Assembly: GCA_964354155.1 (NCBI GenBank)
Contig: CAYGYG010000008.1
Coordinates: 48,284 to 112,283, forward strand
DNA: 64,000 bases
Reading direction: 5' to 3'
Source of the DNA: CAYGYG01 sp964354155
GTDB taxonomy: Bacteria > Hydrothermota > Tepidihabitantia > SM23-42 > CAYGYG01
The translations under genes and the position numbers were made by a program. The notes below the pieces were generated by a model, which saw nothing but the letters and a program-made list of their open reading frames with translations, ran no database searches and was not told where the DNA came from. Of this stretch, positions 52,695 through 62,262 are shown one piece after another (the stretch's first letter is position 1; every line of letters starts with the position of its first letter).

Positions 52695-55600
52695 AAAACC
52701 CTTTTTACCACATTGCAGCCGGAATTGACGCTGCTCTGAAGAGTAGCACTGATGAGTGCATAAAAGAAACCATAAATGTCATAGATGCAGACGTCGCTTA
52801 TCGTGATTATTTCTTTCAACGAGTTACAGGCGTAGAATGGTTTTATCCGCTAAAAGAAAAGGGTTGTTTCAATCCTAATAACGTACCCGGCCCAAATCCA
52901 GCAGATGAAGAAGGTTACGTTGCTATCCCTTTGTGGAATGTACTGCCATACTTAGAGCAGGTGTCAAAGCAGGTTAATGACCCTGGCAATGAGAAGTACA
53001 TAGATGAACTACTGAAGATCATACGAGAAGTCACGCAATACCGAATAGAGAAAGGTAAGAGCGTGGACAACTATCACACTTGGACGTACTTCGTGAGAAT
53101 TCTCGTGAATATCCCGAACAGTAGGATACCTATGGACGTGATTGGTTTGATACCTACTTGGCTCGCGTTAGATGTCGCAGCTTGGGCATTGGCTCATGAC
53201 CTTATCTTGGAGCTTCTGCCGAAGTTCCTGCCCGTAGAACCTTCAGAGGGGGATAAAGAGAAGGTCGAGAAACTGCTCGAGTACATGCTTGAGGTGCGTT
53301 GGAAGACGACACAACAGGCATCCTTTGATACGCTGTACGGCGTCAAAGAAGAACCGTACTTGCCCGTTGACCTTCATTGGCTAGAAGAATCGCTGGTGAC
53401 CAAGAAACATGCTCAGCAGATAGGTGAGAAATGCTCGATGAAACCTCTCTATATGCTTGCCGATAGGCTTAAAGAGATATTCCGAGTGCGGAACAGGGTT
53501 CGTCATCTTGATTTTTCTGGCAACGGAGTCCGTTATCGAACAGTTGTCGAGCACAAGGCCGATTTCGATTTCTCGTGCTACGCAGGAAGAATTGATGAAG
53601 ACGAGTACAGTAAGCATGAGCAGGAAGAAAGACCGTTCGGACGGTTGGTTTACCTTCCGAAAAGAGAAATCGAGTTCGATATTCATGGTTGCGAAGATAA
53701 GAGCGCGTTTGTGACACAGATGACGACGAGGTTGCGCGAGAATGTCGGAGAACAGACTGAGACCGATCTAGATCGTAAGGTGGGGCAACTCTACGACAAC
53801 ATGTATAGGGCCTCCTCATTCATTTGGTTTAGATCGATTTCGGATGGGCCTGGCTGGGCGGGCGTTAATGCCAAGCAATTGGTCACTGTCATACTGAGGG
53901 AGATCATTTTGGGAAAAGTAAGAAAGGATAAGGCGGCAGGGAGGGAGGTAGTTGAGCAGTTCTTGAGCGCCCGTTACCAATATCCGTTGTTCAAACGGTT
54001 TGTTCTGTTCCTCATAGGTGAGTTCTGGACAGATTTCCAGAACATCTTCAGAGCGACACTACTGAATGATAAGAATGCGGTACAGTTCTTTGATGATCCT
54101 GAATATCGACCGGAACTCTATACGTTGCTTGAGCAAAACAGCGGGCAGCTCAGTGGGGAAGACAAACGAAGGCTAACCGACATCATTGAAGCAGGTCCGC
54201 AGACAGGTGCACACGTAGAAGATGAAGCGAAATACATAAGTTTATGGAAACAGGAGTGGTATTCTGCGTTGAAGTCCATTGTTGAATTCAAAGACCTTTA
54301 TGAGAAACACCGTAAGATCACAGGGGTCGAGGAACACATCCCCTTCAAAGATTCGGGAGTACAGATCCGCACAGGCCCAGGGCGGTCGCCGCTGAGTGTT
54401 GAGCAGATCTTGTCACTGCCAAACAAAGAGATCGCGGATTTCGTTTCTACTTTCAAAACGAAGGACTGGTGGAACGACCCAACCGAAGACGCGCTGGCGG
54501 ACACGCTGACACAAGCCGCAAAAGCTCAACCAGATAAGTTTATTGACGACATGGAGCCATTTGGGCGCACTTCTTACAATTACGTTGGGGCTATGCTCGC
54601 GGGGCTACGAGAGGCTTGGGACAGCAGGAAATCGTTTGATTGGGGGAAATTACTCGAATTTGTTAAGGGTTATACCGGCCCTGATGACTTCTGGCAAGAC
54701 ATACTACCCGTAGCCGGGGACCATTGGAAACCCGATCATAAAAGTGTCATAAGCATTGTTGGAGAACTGATTCAATCAGGCACCAAAGACGACAACTGGG
54801 CGTTTGATGAACAACATAACCGAAACGCGCAGAAGATAATAGGTTTTGTGATCAGAGCGCACCTTGATGATCTGATAAATGATCCAAAAGCTGAACCACA
54901 CTTGCTTCTTGATGTATATACACCTGCCGGCAACATCGTCACCGCTCTGATTTACTTGTCGCTAAGGATTGCCCGACTTCAGTCGAAACGAGACACGCCT
55001 GGCGCGGACAAATCGGCACGATGGAACGACGAATTGAAAGTCCTGTACGAAAAGGTACTGGAAAAGGGGCTGATCGAAGCCTACTCGCTGCTAGGTCAGT
55101 ACTTGGGCAACTTCGCATATCTGGACATGGAATGGGTGAAGCATCAGATCTCTGACCTCGAGCATCCGAAAGACGAAACGCACTGGACGGCTTTCATGAC
55201 TGGTTACCTGAATACGGTAAAAGTCTACGACAACCTCTATGGCCTGGACTCCATGCAGAGGCACTATGCAAAAGCACTGAACACGGCGTTCGACAAGCAT
55301 ATAGGTAACAGACTTGTCCATCATATAGCGATCGGGTACTTGAGAGGTGACGCACGAGTCTTTGACGGCATGCTTAAGGAGTGGGTGCCATCACAGGTGA
55401 TGGAAGTGATAGATTTCTTTGCACGCATGAGCGAGTACATATTCAAGCCAGAGGCCGAAGATAGAGATAAGCTGAAAGAAAGGATCTTGTCCTTCTGGAA
55501 AAGAGTCTACGATAAGCACCATAGTACGGAAAGTGCGCAGACGGAAGATGGCAAGAAGATCTTGTCATCCGTGTCCAAGTTATCCATGTATCTCTCGGAG

Positions 55601-55936
55601 ATCGATGCAGAGAAATCCGAATGGCTGGCGCTGTCAGCGCCGTATGTTCATCTGCAGGGTAATGAGCGCTGGCTCACCAAGGAACTTGACCGATTGAAGG
55701 ACACGGGCGATCCAATCAGCACTGCACGTTACATATTGAAGATAATCCTGCTAATGCTGGGGGACCATGTGCCGACATTCGGGAGCGAAGACGAATACAT
55801 GAAAAAGATTGTAATTCATTCATACAAGCTGAAGAATCTTGAGATCAAAGAAATGGCTGATGAGATCTGCAACATGTACGGAATGGCGGGGGTACATTAC
55901 CTAAGGCAAACCTGGGAGAAGTACCACGGTCAATGA
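52691..55936 (+). CDS. Large helical protein coupled to the SIR2 gene, unknown function
   Basis: 1081 residues, GTG start inside the SIR2 stop region. I see no Walker, nuclease, protease or membrane motif. The chain is rich in amphipathic helices with HEAT/TPR-like periodicity, above all from 540 to 1080 (e.g. NIVTALIYLSLRIARLQ, LIEAYSLLGQYLGNFAYLD, LVHHIAIGYLRGD). The middle (about 290-420) has predicted strands and a Trp/Tyr-rich part. In DSR- and Avs-type sirtuins an extended helical C-terminal region senses phage proteins. Here that part may be a separate chain. Inference from layout only. Confidence 0.75.
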   Translation: MKNPFYHIAAGIDAALKSSTDECIKETINVIDADVAYRDYFFQRVTGVEWFYPLKEKGCFNPNNVPGPNPADEEGYVAIPLWNVLPYLEQVSKQVNDPGNEKYIDELLKIIREVTQYRIEKGKSVDNYHTWTYFVRILVNIPNSRIPMDVIGLIPTWLALDVAAWALAHDLILELLPKFLPVEPSEGDKEKVEKLLEYMLEVRWKTTQQASFDTLYGVKEEPYLPVDLHWLEESLVTKKHAQQIGEKCSMKPLYMLADRLKEIFRVRNRVRHLDFSGNGVRYRTVVEHKADFDFSCYAGRIDEDEYSKHEQEERPFGRLVYLPKREIEFDIHGCEDKSAFVTQMTTRLRENVGEQTETDLDRKVGQLYDNMYRASSFIWFRSISDGPGWAGVNAKQLVTVILREIILGKVRKDKAAGREVVEQFLSARYQYPLFKRFVLFLIGEFWTDFQNIFRATLLNDKNAVQFFDDPEYRPELYTLLEQNSGQLSGEDKRRLTDIIEAGPQTGAHVEDEAKYISLWKQEWYSALKSIVEFKDLYEKHRKITGVEEHIPFKDSGVQIRTGPGRSPLSVEQILSLPNKEIADFVSTFKTKDWWNDPTEDALADTLTQAAKAQPDKFIDDMEPFGRTSYNYVGAMLAGLREAWDSRKSFDWGKLLEFVKGYTGPDDFWQDILPVAGDHWKPDHKSVISIVGELIQSGTKDDNWAFDEQHNRNAQKIIGFVIRAHLDDLINDPKAEPHLLLDVYTPAGNIVTALIYLSLRIARLQSKRDTPGADKSARWNDELKVLYEKVLEKGLIEAYSLLGQYLGNFAYLDMEWVKHQISDLEHPKDETHWTAFMTGYLNTVKVYDNLYGLDSMQRHYAKALNTAFDKHIGNRLVHHIAIGYLRGDARVFDGMLKEWVPSQVMEVIDFFARMSEYIFKPEAEDRDKLKERILSFWKRVYDKHHSTESAQTEDGKKILSSVSKLSMYLSEIDAEKSEWLALSAPYVHLQGNERWLTKELDRLKDTGDPISTARYILKIILLMLGDHVPTFGSEDEYMKKIVIHSYKLKNLEIKEMADEICNMYGMAGVHYLRQTWEKYHGQ

Positions 55937-55984
55937 GTTGAGTAGTGACCCCGTATTGCATCAAGATCAATTCACTTAAAGAGC

Positions 55985-57247
55985 ATGGCTAGCGGCTTTG
56001 AAAAGATCGGGACATTAGTTTTTGACATCATCGACGATTTTGAAGCTCGCAAGAGGTCGGAAGGACGAAAATCCGAGAATCACGACCGCCACTACATCGA
56101 AGTGCTGGTGCGCGAACCGTGGGTACCTTTCACACTCAGGAGACGCCTCAGGGAAGAGCTGATGTTCCATAATCTAGTTGGGGAATCAGTTTCTGAACAT
56201 ACGGTCAATGCCGAACTTCGAGATATCGTTTTAGACCCCGTAAGGTGTGAACGCCTTAAAGGGCTCCCCGCCGAAGCTGTTGGCAGGGAAATGGTCGGGA
56301 GTTTGATAAGGAAACGATATCCAAGGCTAGTTGTTTTCCCTATATCCGGCTTTCTCCCATCAAGAGACATCGCCATTGTGGGCACCGCAGTCATCGGTAC
56401 ATACAAGAACATTCTGGAACACTTTTCCGTGCAGAGTGAGCATGTACCTTCTGATGACGAACCGCATGCCCGCGAGAAACGACACCTTATTCAAGTCATG
56501 CGCAAAGAGGAAGAAGAATACCAAGATGTCTATTGCGCTGGCGCCTTGGTTCGTGCGGCCGACCATCAATCCGCTGCGGTTCTTGCGGCAAAAGAAATCG
56601 AACTGTCATTACACTTAGTAAGGTTACTCCTTCCCTTGGAATACGGATTAGAGAGACGGCCCAGAATATCTATCTACGAACTCCCCGATCCGAGGAGGAT
56701 TTTCGTGATATCAGTGGAGAATGCACGCAGAGACCTCGCAACGCTTCCACTGTCCTTACACTACCCAATCATAGAATCCACCATTGATCGTTACGAGGCA
56801 GGAGCCGCTGTGACGAAGGCGAGTGGTATTCTGCGTAAGGACCCCCAATCTCGGACCGCCCTCGAAAACAGGCTTGTCGAGGCCCTCAAATGGGCAGGCG
56901 AAGCAATTGACACCACAGAGAAAACGATCAAAGTAGTAAAAAGTGTGATTGCTCTGGAACTGTTGTTCGTTTTACCAGATGAACGCAAACAAAGCCAGTT
57001 CGTTCAATGCGTAACGGCGGTATTTGACGGTTTCGCCGTTAGCAAAACGCTCATAGACAAGTGGGCAAAGCATACTTATTCTCTAAGATCCGCGATTGTT
57101 CACCGGGGCAAGACTGCTGTGACAGATGAAGAGGCGGAATGGGCTGAACGCATAGCATGTGGCTGTATATTAAGAGTTTTAGAAAAAACGGATGACTTTA
57201 CAACGGACAAGGAATTTCAAAATTGGTTAGAAACAGAAGGCGAATGA
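55985..57247 (+). CDS. ApeA-like HEPN protein
   Basis: 420 residues, 48 nt after the helical protein. The C-terminal ~130 residues are helical and include the HEPN ribonuclease signature R368-S-A-I-V-H373 (R-x4-H) in LRSAIVHRGKT, after LENRLVEALKWAGEAI and VKSVIALELLF. The N-terminal ~270 residues are mixed alpha/beta and unrecognised. Proteins of this shape (N-terminal sensor plus C-terminal HEPN) include the anti-phage nuclease ApeA. It could be a third component of the SIR2 locus or a stand-alone defense gene. Confidence 0.7.
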   Translation: MASGFEKIGTLVFDIIDDFEARKRSEGRKSENHDRHYIEVLVREPWVPFTLRRRLREELMFHNLVGESVSEHTVNAELRDIVLDPVRCERLKGLPAEAVGREMVGSLIRKRYPRLVVFPISGFLPSRDIAIVGTAVIGTYKNILEHFSVQSEHVPSDDEPHAREKRHLIQVMRKEEEEYQDVYCAGALVRAADHQSAAVLAAKEIELSLHLVRLLLPLEYGLERRPRISIYELPDPRRIFVISVENARRDLATLPLSLHYPIIESTIDRYEAGAAVTKASGILRKDPQSRTALENRLVEALKWAGEAIDTTEKTIKVVKSVIALELLFVLPDERKQSQFVQCVTAVFDGFAVSKTLIDKWAKHTYSLRSAIVHRGKTAVTDEEAEWAERIACGCILRVLEKTDDFTTDKEFQNWLETEGE

Positions 57248-57309
57248 AAATAGGCAACCGTTTGAATACTGGTTCAAGACTTAACAAGATAACGAAAGTT
57301 ACAATGCCG

Positions 57310-57558
57310 CATTCAACCTTCAAGTGCAACGAACTGATACGTCTGTATCTCGTAGAGAAGCGTGTCTTTTCCGTAGTCCGTCAGCTATCCCGAAACGTGA
57401 AGCATTGGCATAGTGGTAAGATGGTAGAGCGCTGGGCCGCGCTGGGGCTGATTGAAGCCGAGAAACGCTTCCGTCGGATCAAAGGCTATCGGTCTATCCC
57501 GGTCTTAGAAGCTGCCCTGCAGCGAAAAACAGCTCTTGACAAGAGCGTGGTTGCTTAG
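57310..57558 (+). pseudogene. Remnant of an IS256-family transposase (C-terminus only)
   Basis: The frame reads FSVVRQLSRNVKHWHSGKM followed by VERWAALGLIEAEKRFRRI and KGYRSIPVLEAAL, which closely follows the end of IS256 transposases (RNVKRW..G.M..RW.A.GLLEAEK.FR.IKGY). The catalytic DDE part is missing, so the copy is dead. It lies between the HEPN gene and the Mrr-like gene and documents past transposition here. 57559-57725 is otherwise empty. Confidence 0.8.
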
Positions 57559-57725
57559 TATCTTATGCAAGGTTCGCTGATGAATTTCAACAATGAACGG
57601 GACAATCCCTTTGGATTTATGGATTTAGTTAACATGGAATACATGGGTGACCTATGTTGCAGAAATCGCAGTACTTGTCAGATTATTTAGGCCGCACAAT
57701 ACATGTGAGACGTCACAAGTGAGGT

Positions 57726-58961
57726 ATGACTCCTGATTTGATACTGCCATCTGAAATACCGTGGAATGAGATCAAAGGTGCGGACCTAGTGGAGCTGCTC
57801 TACTGGCTTTTTGACTCAATGGGCGCCAAGGACTTGGAATGGCGCATCGGAGGTAAAGGAACGGGCGCTGCTGATCAAGGTCGAGACTTGGAGCTTGCTT
57901 TCTTCACACCTTCGCCAGACGGTACTCTTACAAAGCAAATTTGGTGGGTAGAAGCAAAGGGCAGAGTCAGTACCGTCGAGGCTAGTGAAGTACAGCAGGC
58001 TGTGCTCAATTCCGCTGGGAAATCTGATGTCGAAGTCCTCGTGGTCGCAACAAATACCAATTTCTCAAATCCAACTCGTGACTGGGTTAAGGAATGGCAG
58101 CGTCAGCATCCACGGCCGATAGTCAAACTTTGGGAAAGAACCGAACTAGAAAACCTTTGTTCTAAGAACCCATTAGCGGTAATACGACTTCACGCAAGGG
58201 CTTTGAGCCCGCAAGGCAAGGTTGAGGTAGCTAGTACCAAGCTTTGGGACTATGCGTCATTCTCCGATGAGCCGACGCTCAGAACCATATGGGAGAAACG
58301 GGAAAGTGTAGCGCTAGATGAACGAGCGCTCTTTGCTCTTACGGCATCGGAGTTGGCGAACGGGGATATTGGGCAACGCTCGTGGGCATTACTCGTCACA
58401 GACGAGACACTTGCTGCCAGTCTGTGCAATGGTTTGGTCAACTTTCTATATCTCGTTTTTCGCGCCGATGAAAATGGTGTGCGTCAGGAACCGCTAATCC
58501 GAGCCATTTCCTATCTGATTTTAGTTGCTACTCAGCGCGTAGGCCGAGACTCAGTTTCATCGTTGCTGTCGAATGTCTGGAATGACGTGGCTGGTCGCGA
58601 ATATCCGGAGAGAGTACGAGAGATCATCCTTGAGCCAGTGCTGGGCACGCTCCGAACCGAACTGAAAGATGTTTGCGCCAGTAACTGTCGACGCGTTATG
58701 ACTGAGCCAAAGCTTCTGCATGATAGTGAGATTGAGGCGTACTGGGATCGTTTGAAAAAGGATGTGGGAACCAAAAAGGAACGTAAACGGATTCTTACTA
58801 TCGAGTCATTCAAGGAGCCATGCAAGGTTGGGTTCTCTGTTAGTGAGCAGTCCGGGTGTCCTCTATGTCATATCGAAAATCCGCAATCTGACATCGGCGA
58901 GTTCATACGTATTGTAGATCAGGTTGTTCGGTTTAGGAGCGCTGAAGATCGTGACGTTTAA
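57726..58961 (+). CDS. Mrr-like restriction endonuclease
   Basis: 411 residues. The N-terminal nuclease domain (about 15-160) shows the Mrr/PD-(D/E)xK layout: helix KGADLVELLYWLFDSMGAKDLEWR, D54 in DQGRDLEL, E76-x-K78 in WVEAKGR, then QQAVLNSAGKSDVEVLVVATNTNFS. Mrr proteins cut modified DNA. The remaining ~240 residues are helical with one CPLC pair near 379, and probably recognise target or partner. No methylase is beside it, in keeping with modification-dependent cutting. Confidence 0.8.
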   Translation: MTPDLILPSEIPWNEIKGADLVELLYWLFDSMGAKDLEWRIGGKGTGAADQGRDLELAFFTPSPDGTLTKQIWWVEAKGRVSTVEASEVQQAVLNSAGKSDVEVLVVATNTNFSNPTRDWVKEWQRQHPRPIVKLWERTELENLCSKNPLAVIRLHARALSPQGKVEVASTKLWDYASFSDEPTLRTIWEKRESVALDERALFALTASELANGDIGQRSWALLVTDETLAASLCNGLVNFLYLVFRADENGVRQEPLIRAISYLILVATQRVGRDSVSSLLSNVWNDVAGREYPERVREIILEPVLGTLRTELKDVCASNCRRVMTEPKLLHDSEIEAYWDRLKKDVGTKKERKRILTIESFKEPCKVGFSVSEQSGCPLCHIENPQSDIGEFIRIVDQVVRFRSAEDRDV

Positions 58962-59081
58962 CAACGCGTTCCGACTGACTGACCCGCCGGCGTTTCCCTC
59001 TGGCAGGCCGACAGCTGAAGGCGAGCGTTGGCACGCATACATCGTATTCCACGAAACCCGTGCAACTTCTCGCCGCCAGTT

Positions 59082-59238
59082 AACGATAGCCTTTTTGTGG
59101 ATCGCGAATCCGAGCTGGCCCAGTCGGTTCGCTGGTTGGAATCGGGGCAGGCCAATTTGATTGTCTCCGGCGATCGGGGAATCGGTAAGACTAGGTTGAT
59201 TCAAAAGGCCTACCGTTCCTCGCAGCGGGTGTCGTGGG
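59082..59238 (+). pseudogene. Fragment of an AAA ATPase (Walker A region)
   Basis: The frame encodes NDSLFVDRESELAQSVRWLE followed by SGQANLIVSGDRGIGKTRLI, a typical N-terminus of AAA_16/ORC-like ATPases (FVGRE.EL..L, then Walker A GDRGIGKT). Then the match ends and no Walker B follows. There is no good start or SD. I read it as a truncated gene left in the island. Confidence 0.5.
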
Positions 59239-59368
59239 GTCAGATCTCGAGGCCTGAGGCTTGGTGCTGCGTTGGTTGGATCATCCAGCGCGGCGTTTTG
59301 GGGAAATCTGGGGGACGGATGGGGTGATAGCTCTACACTCTACATCGAATCGGTGTCCCGCAGGGACA

Positions 59369-59470
59369 AATGAAATCGAGCCCTTGCTTTTCATCCGGAG
59401 ACATTGTATTATGTACATGCGCGTATTATGGAGATAGGAGACAGCCTGCGGTTTCGGCTGAAACATAACA
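59369..59470 (+). repeat. Promoter-bearing direct repeat, copy 1
   Basis: About 102 nt that match 62263-62366 with few changes. It contains TTGCTT (59384-59389), 17 nt, TATTAT (59407-59412), an excellent sigma-70 promoter, followed by GGAGATAGGA. It lies upstream of the small membrane protein gene at 59534. From 59239 to 59368 I see nothing else. Confidence 0.75.
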
Positions 59471-59533
59471 CAGGTAGTCGTTGTCTAGTTCATTGGAGCC
59501 ATCAGACAAAATGAGCTCGAGGAGCAAGTGAAT

Positions 59534-59866
59534 ATGGACTTGTCAGAGATAGATAAAAAACGACTAAGCAAACTTCATAAACGGAGTAGCAGCAAGACGA
59601 GGTCCGTGTTGAAGATTGCAGTGTATGCGTTCTCAGTGGCCCTTCTTGTCTATTTTCTCATACTACTCGTCATGGGCGGGATAGGTCTGAAAGAGTTCTT
59701 GTGGATCGCCTTCTTCTATATTGTATTCGTGACCGTTTTTATGGTTTTGCACGACCTCGAGAAAGACCTTGTATTCCTTTTGAAGCTCATGGACAAAAGA
59801 TTAACCGACGACGAGAAGAGCGACGTACATAGTGGAAATGTTTGCGAAACAGATAGAAAGGAATAG
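59534..59866 (+). CDS. Small two-helix membrane protein, unknown function
   Basis: 110 residues. A basic cytoplasmic N-terminus (KKRLSKLHKRSSSKTRS) is followed by two membrane helices (about 27-48 and 53-75, IAVYAFSVALLVYFLILLVMGGIG and LWIAFFYIVFVTVFMVL) and an acidic C-terminal tail. ATG with GGAG ~9 nt upstream; a GTG two codons earlier is too close to the SD. Transcription is probably from the repeat-borne promoter 120 nt upstream. No family recognised. Confidence 0.65.
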   Translation: MDLSEIDKKRLSKLHKRSSSKTRSVLKIAVYAFSVALLVYFLILLVMGGIGLKEFLWIAFFYIVFVTVFMVLHDLEKDLVFLLKLMDKRLTDDEKSDVHSGNVCETDRKE

Positions 59867-59980
59867 TGTCCTGGTTCATCGACTCTTGGACGGAAGGGGC
59901 GCAGTTAGTTGATGCGAATTAAGGGTTGTCGAGGCCGAGGACAAGCTACTCCCGCGGAGGCCAGGCGACTGGTTAGACCA

Positions 59981-60418
59981 ATGAAAAGACTGATGTACAT
60001 CTTCGTTCTTGCTGCCTTGTGTCTTTCTTCCTTTTCCTGCGAAGGGAGGGCCGGGTCAAGGTTTCTTATCAGAGTTCTTGACTGTCTGCCCTACGGAGAC
60101 CATGTGCATTTCTCGTTGTTCATTAGAAAGGGCATGACGGACCAGCAAGTTATCGATTTATACGGCCCTCCACCTTACTTTTACTTTATTGATACGACTG
60201 GTTGCGTGCTACTCAGAAACGTCAAGTCCGGCAGGGAAGAACCGGTAGCAAGAGACGAAGAATCCGGAACGTATCCGATAGAATTCAAGGACTACACTGG
60301 TGCGTCGGCACCGATATCCCATCAGATCTATGTGTACCTCGGGGGATTCGATGCAATCGCCTACGTTTACATTGGCTTTGGTGGTAAGGTTGAGAGCGTG
60401 GAGATTGGCGGGACATAG
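59981..60418 (+). CDS. Small lipoprotein with BamE/SmpA-like motif
   Basis: 145 residues starting MKRLMYIFVLAALCLSSFSC, a lipoprotein signal with Cys20. The mature part carries IRKGMTDQQVIDLYGPPPYF, which resembles the G-M-T-x2-x-V-x-x-x-x-G-P-P turn-helix-turn of BamE/SmpA folds, and ends in a strand pair (YVYIGFGGKVESVEIGG). BamE itself serves outer-membrane assembly, but here only the fold is suggested. The frame is open upstream to 59909, but the signal peptide fixes the start. Confidence 0.7.
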   Translation: MKRLMYIFVLAALCLSSFSCEGRAGSRFLIRVLDCLPYGDHVHFSLFIRKGMTDQQVIDLYGPPPYFYFIDTTGCVLLRNVKSGREEPVARDEESGTYPIEFKDYTGASAPISHQIYVYLGGFDAIAYVYIGFGGKVESVEIGGT

Positions 60419-60423
60419 TCGAT

Positions 60424-61584
60424 TTGGACGGCGTGAGAGAACTGCTGGTTAACCTTTACTGGCGGGCTTGCCAATACCCATGGCACACGCTCGTAAACCT
60501 GGGCTTCTCACTGGTTATTCTCATCCTGGCTACTAGATTCGGCCCGACGTTGCTCAGACTGGTTGGCGAAAAGGCGCCTGTGCTCTCTATTGACAGCCTG
60601 CCGGCGTCGATCAGATTGATTCTCGGCCATGCGCTCACCTACCTATTGTTCAGCCTATCTGTCACAGCAATATCGGCGCTACTGTTGATACACAAGGGCA
60701 TTGTTTTTGGTTTTCTGGGCTACACGTTCTTCTTCTGGTTCCTGTTCATGCCGATGCGGCTCGTTTACTGCGTGATCTGGAGCACGGCTTTCTCGAATAT
60801 GGAGAAGTTTTTGATGGTTGCTGGTGCATTCGTCTTGCTGCTTGCGCTGAGCGTATCACTCTTCTACTTTCCGAATCGCATAAGGACACGCCACATTGTG
60901 CTCCAAACGAGCAAAGTCAAACGAGTCACGAGCGTTCTTCATTTGTCGGACATCCATGCAGAACGCTATGGGGCAAGGGAAGACAGGCTGGTGTCGCTGG
61001 TGAATGCACAACAGGCGGACTTGATACTGATTACCGGAGACGTGTTTATCGCACCGTACGAATTGAACGTCGGAGGATTCAAGGCCGCGGTGAAGATCCT
61101 GGAACAACTCAACGCTCGCCACGGAATATTCATTGTTGAAGGGCACCATGACTGCGGAACGGCTTATCATTTGGTCGAGGCCCTGCCACAGAAAGTGAAG
61201 CTTCTGAATGACGAGTGGGCCGAGCTTCCCGATACTGATCTTTCAATCTTCGGTGCATCGTTGCATGGCCGGAGCGATGCTTCCTGCGGGGATGACAATG
61301 GGGATAGGTTCAAGATATTCATGGCTCACGAACCTGTCCTTCTTCAGGATTTGAATACAAAGCGTTTTGATCTGGTGCTGTTTGGCCACACGCACGCCGG
61401 ACAGGTCTACATACCCGTCGTGTCGCGTTTGATCTGTGGCAAGTACCGACACGGCCTCTACCACGATGTTGAACCGCCAGTCCATGTCAGCGCGGGCGTG
61501 GGACTTGAGGGTTTCCTGGCACCGCGCATTAGGTTTCTCACCTATCCGGAAATCACAGTCATCGAGTTGCGCGGCCCAAAGTGA
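60424..61584 (+). CDS. Membrane-anchored metallophosphoesterase (YaeI-like)
   Basis: 386 residues from TTG 60424 (or GTG 60433). Four or five membrane helices (about 25-155) are followed by a calcineurin-like phosphoesterase: LHLSDIHAERYG, LILITGDVFIA, FIVEGHHDCG (GNHD variant with His for Asn), MAHEPVL, FGHTHAGQVYIP. All metal ligands except that Asn are standard, and His can still bind metal. Relatives cleave lipid or nucleotide phosphates at the membrane surface. It starts just after the lipoprotein stop, suggesting one operon. Confidence 0.85.
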   Translation: MDGVRELLVNLYWRACQYPWHTLVNLGFSLVILILATRFGPTLLRLVGEKAPVLSIDSLPASIRLILGHALTYLLFSLSVTAISALLLIHKGIVFGFLGYTFFFWFLFMPMRLVYCVIWSTAFSNMEKFLMVAGAFVLLLALSVSLFYFPNRIRTRHIVLQTSKVKRVTSVLHLSDIHAERYGAREDRLVSLVNAQQADLILITGDVFIAPYELNVGGFKAAVKILEQLNARHGIFIVEGHHDCGTAYHLVEALPQKVKLLNDEWAELPDTDLSIFGASLHGRSDASCGDDNGDRFKIFMAHEPVLLQDLNTKRFDLVLFGHTHAGQVYIPVVSRLICGKYRHGLYHDVEPPVHVSAGVGLEGFLAPRIRFLTYPEITVIELRGPK

Positions 61585-61844
61585 TTTGCTGTCTTAGCAT
61601 GGTTGTCGCACAGGGGAGAGTATACGTACACTGGAATATGGAGATAGGACCTCCGGTCTGTTGTTTTAAAGGGCGACACGCGCTGGAGTAAAGAAGTGGC
61701 TTGACCACGGGTACTGAAAGCAGTACAATGGCCTGAGGAGAGTCGAGGTGACTCAGCATTGGAGGCCTTTATGTCAAATACATCAATAGCGGTTCTGTTG
61801 CGTGCCGGAGGATCGAGCCTGCTTTCCTTGCGGGCCACTAAGAT

Positions 61845-62177
61845 ATGAAGAAGAACGAAATACTAATACTAGGCTTAGATCTATGCATGACATTAGCCCT
61901 TGTGGGCCTTGCGACGTGTGCGGCAGTGATAGTTATTCTATATGGTCGACAAGTAACCACTGTCCCTGTCTTTGTTGCTGCTGTAAGTTTCTGGATGTTT
62001 CTTGCCTTCAGTACGTTGGCGTTTATCGAGAGTTTGTTTGTCCGAAAGAAGATGCTATCAGAGGGCAGACAGCGCTGGTTTTGGATACAGAGGGTAGGAG
62101 CTGTTCTCCTGTTCGTGGGCGCGCTTCCTTTCATAATCCTCGGCATATGGATCTACACTCACGGCGGACCAACATAG
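61845..62177 (+). CDS. Small three-helix membrane protein, unknown function
   Basis: 110 residues: MKKNEILILGLDLCMTLALVGLATCAAVIVIL, VPVFVAAVSFWMFLAFSTLAFIESLFV and VGAVLLFVGALPFIILGIWIY are three clear membrane helices, with a basic loop (RKKMLSEGRQRW) between the second and third. There is no SD before the ATG. It follows the phosphoesterase gene after ~260 nt, in which I see no other gene. No family recognised. Confidence 0.6.
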   Translation: MKKNEILILGLDLCMTLALVGLATCAAVIVILYGRQVTTVPVFVAAVSFWMFLAFSTLAFIESLFVRKKMLSEGRQRWFWIQRVGAVLLFVGALPFIILGIWIYTHGGPT

Positions 62178-62262
62178 AGGGGCCCGGGGTCGAATTTCCC
62201 TTAAGACGGGACCTACGGCCCTTCGGACGGGACCTACTGCTCCACTTTGAACATATGTGACG

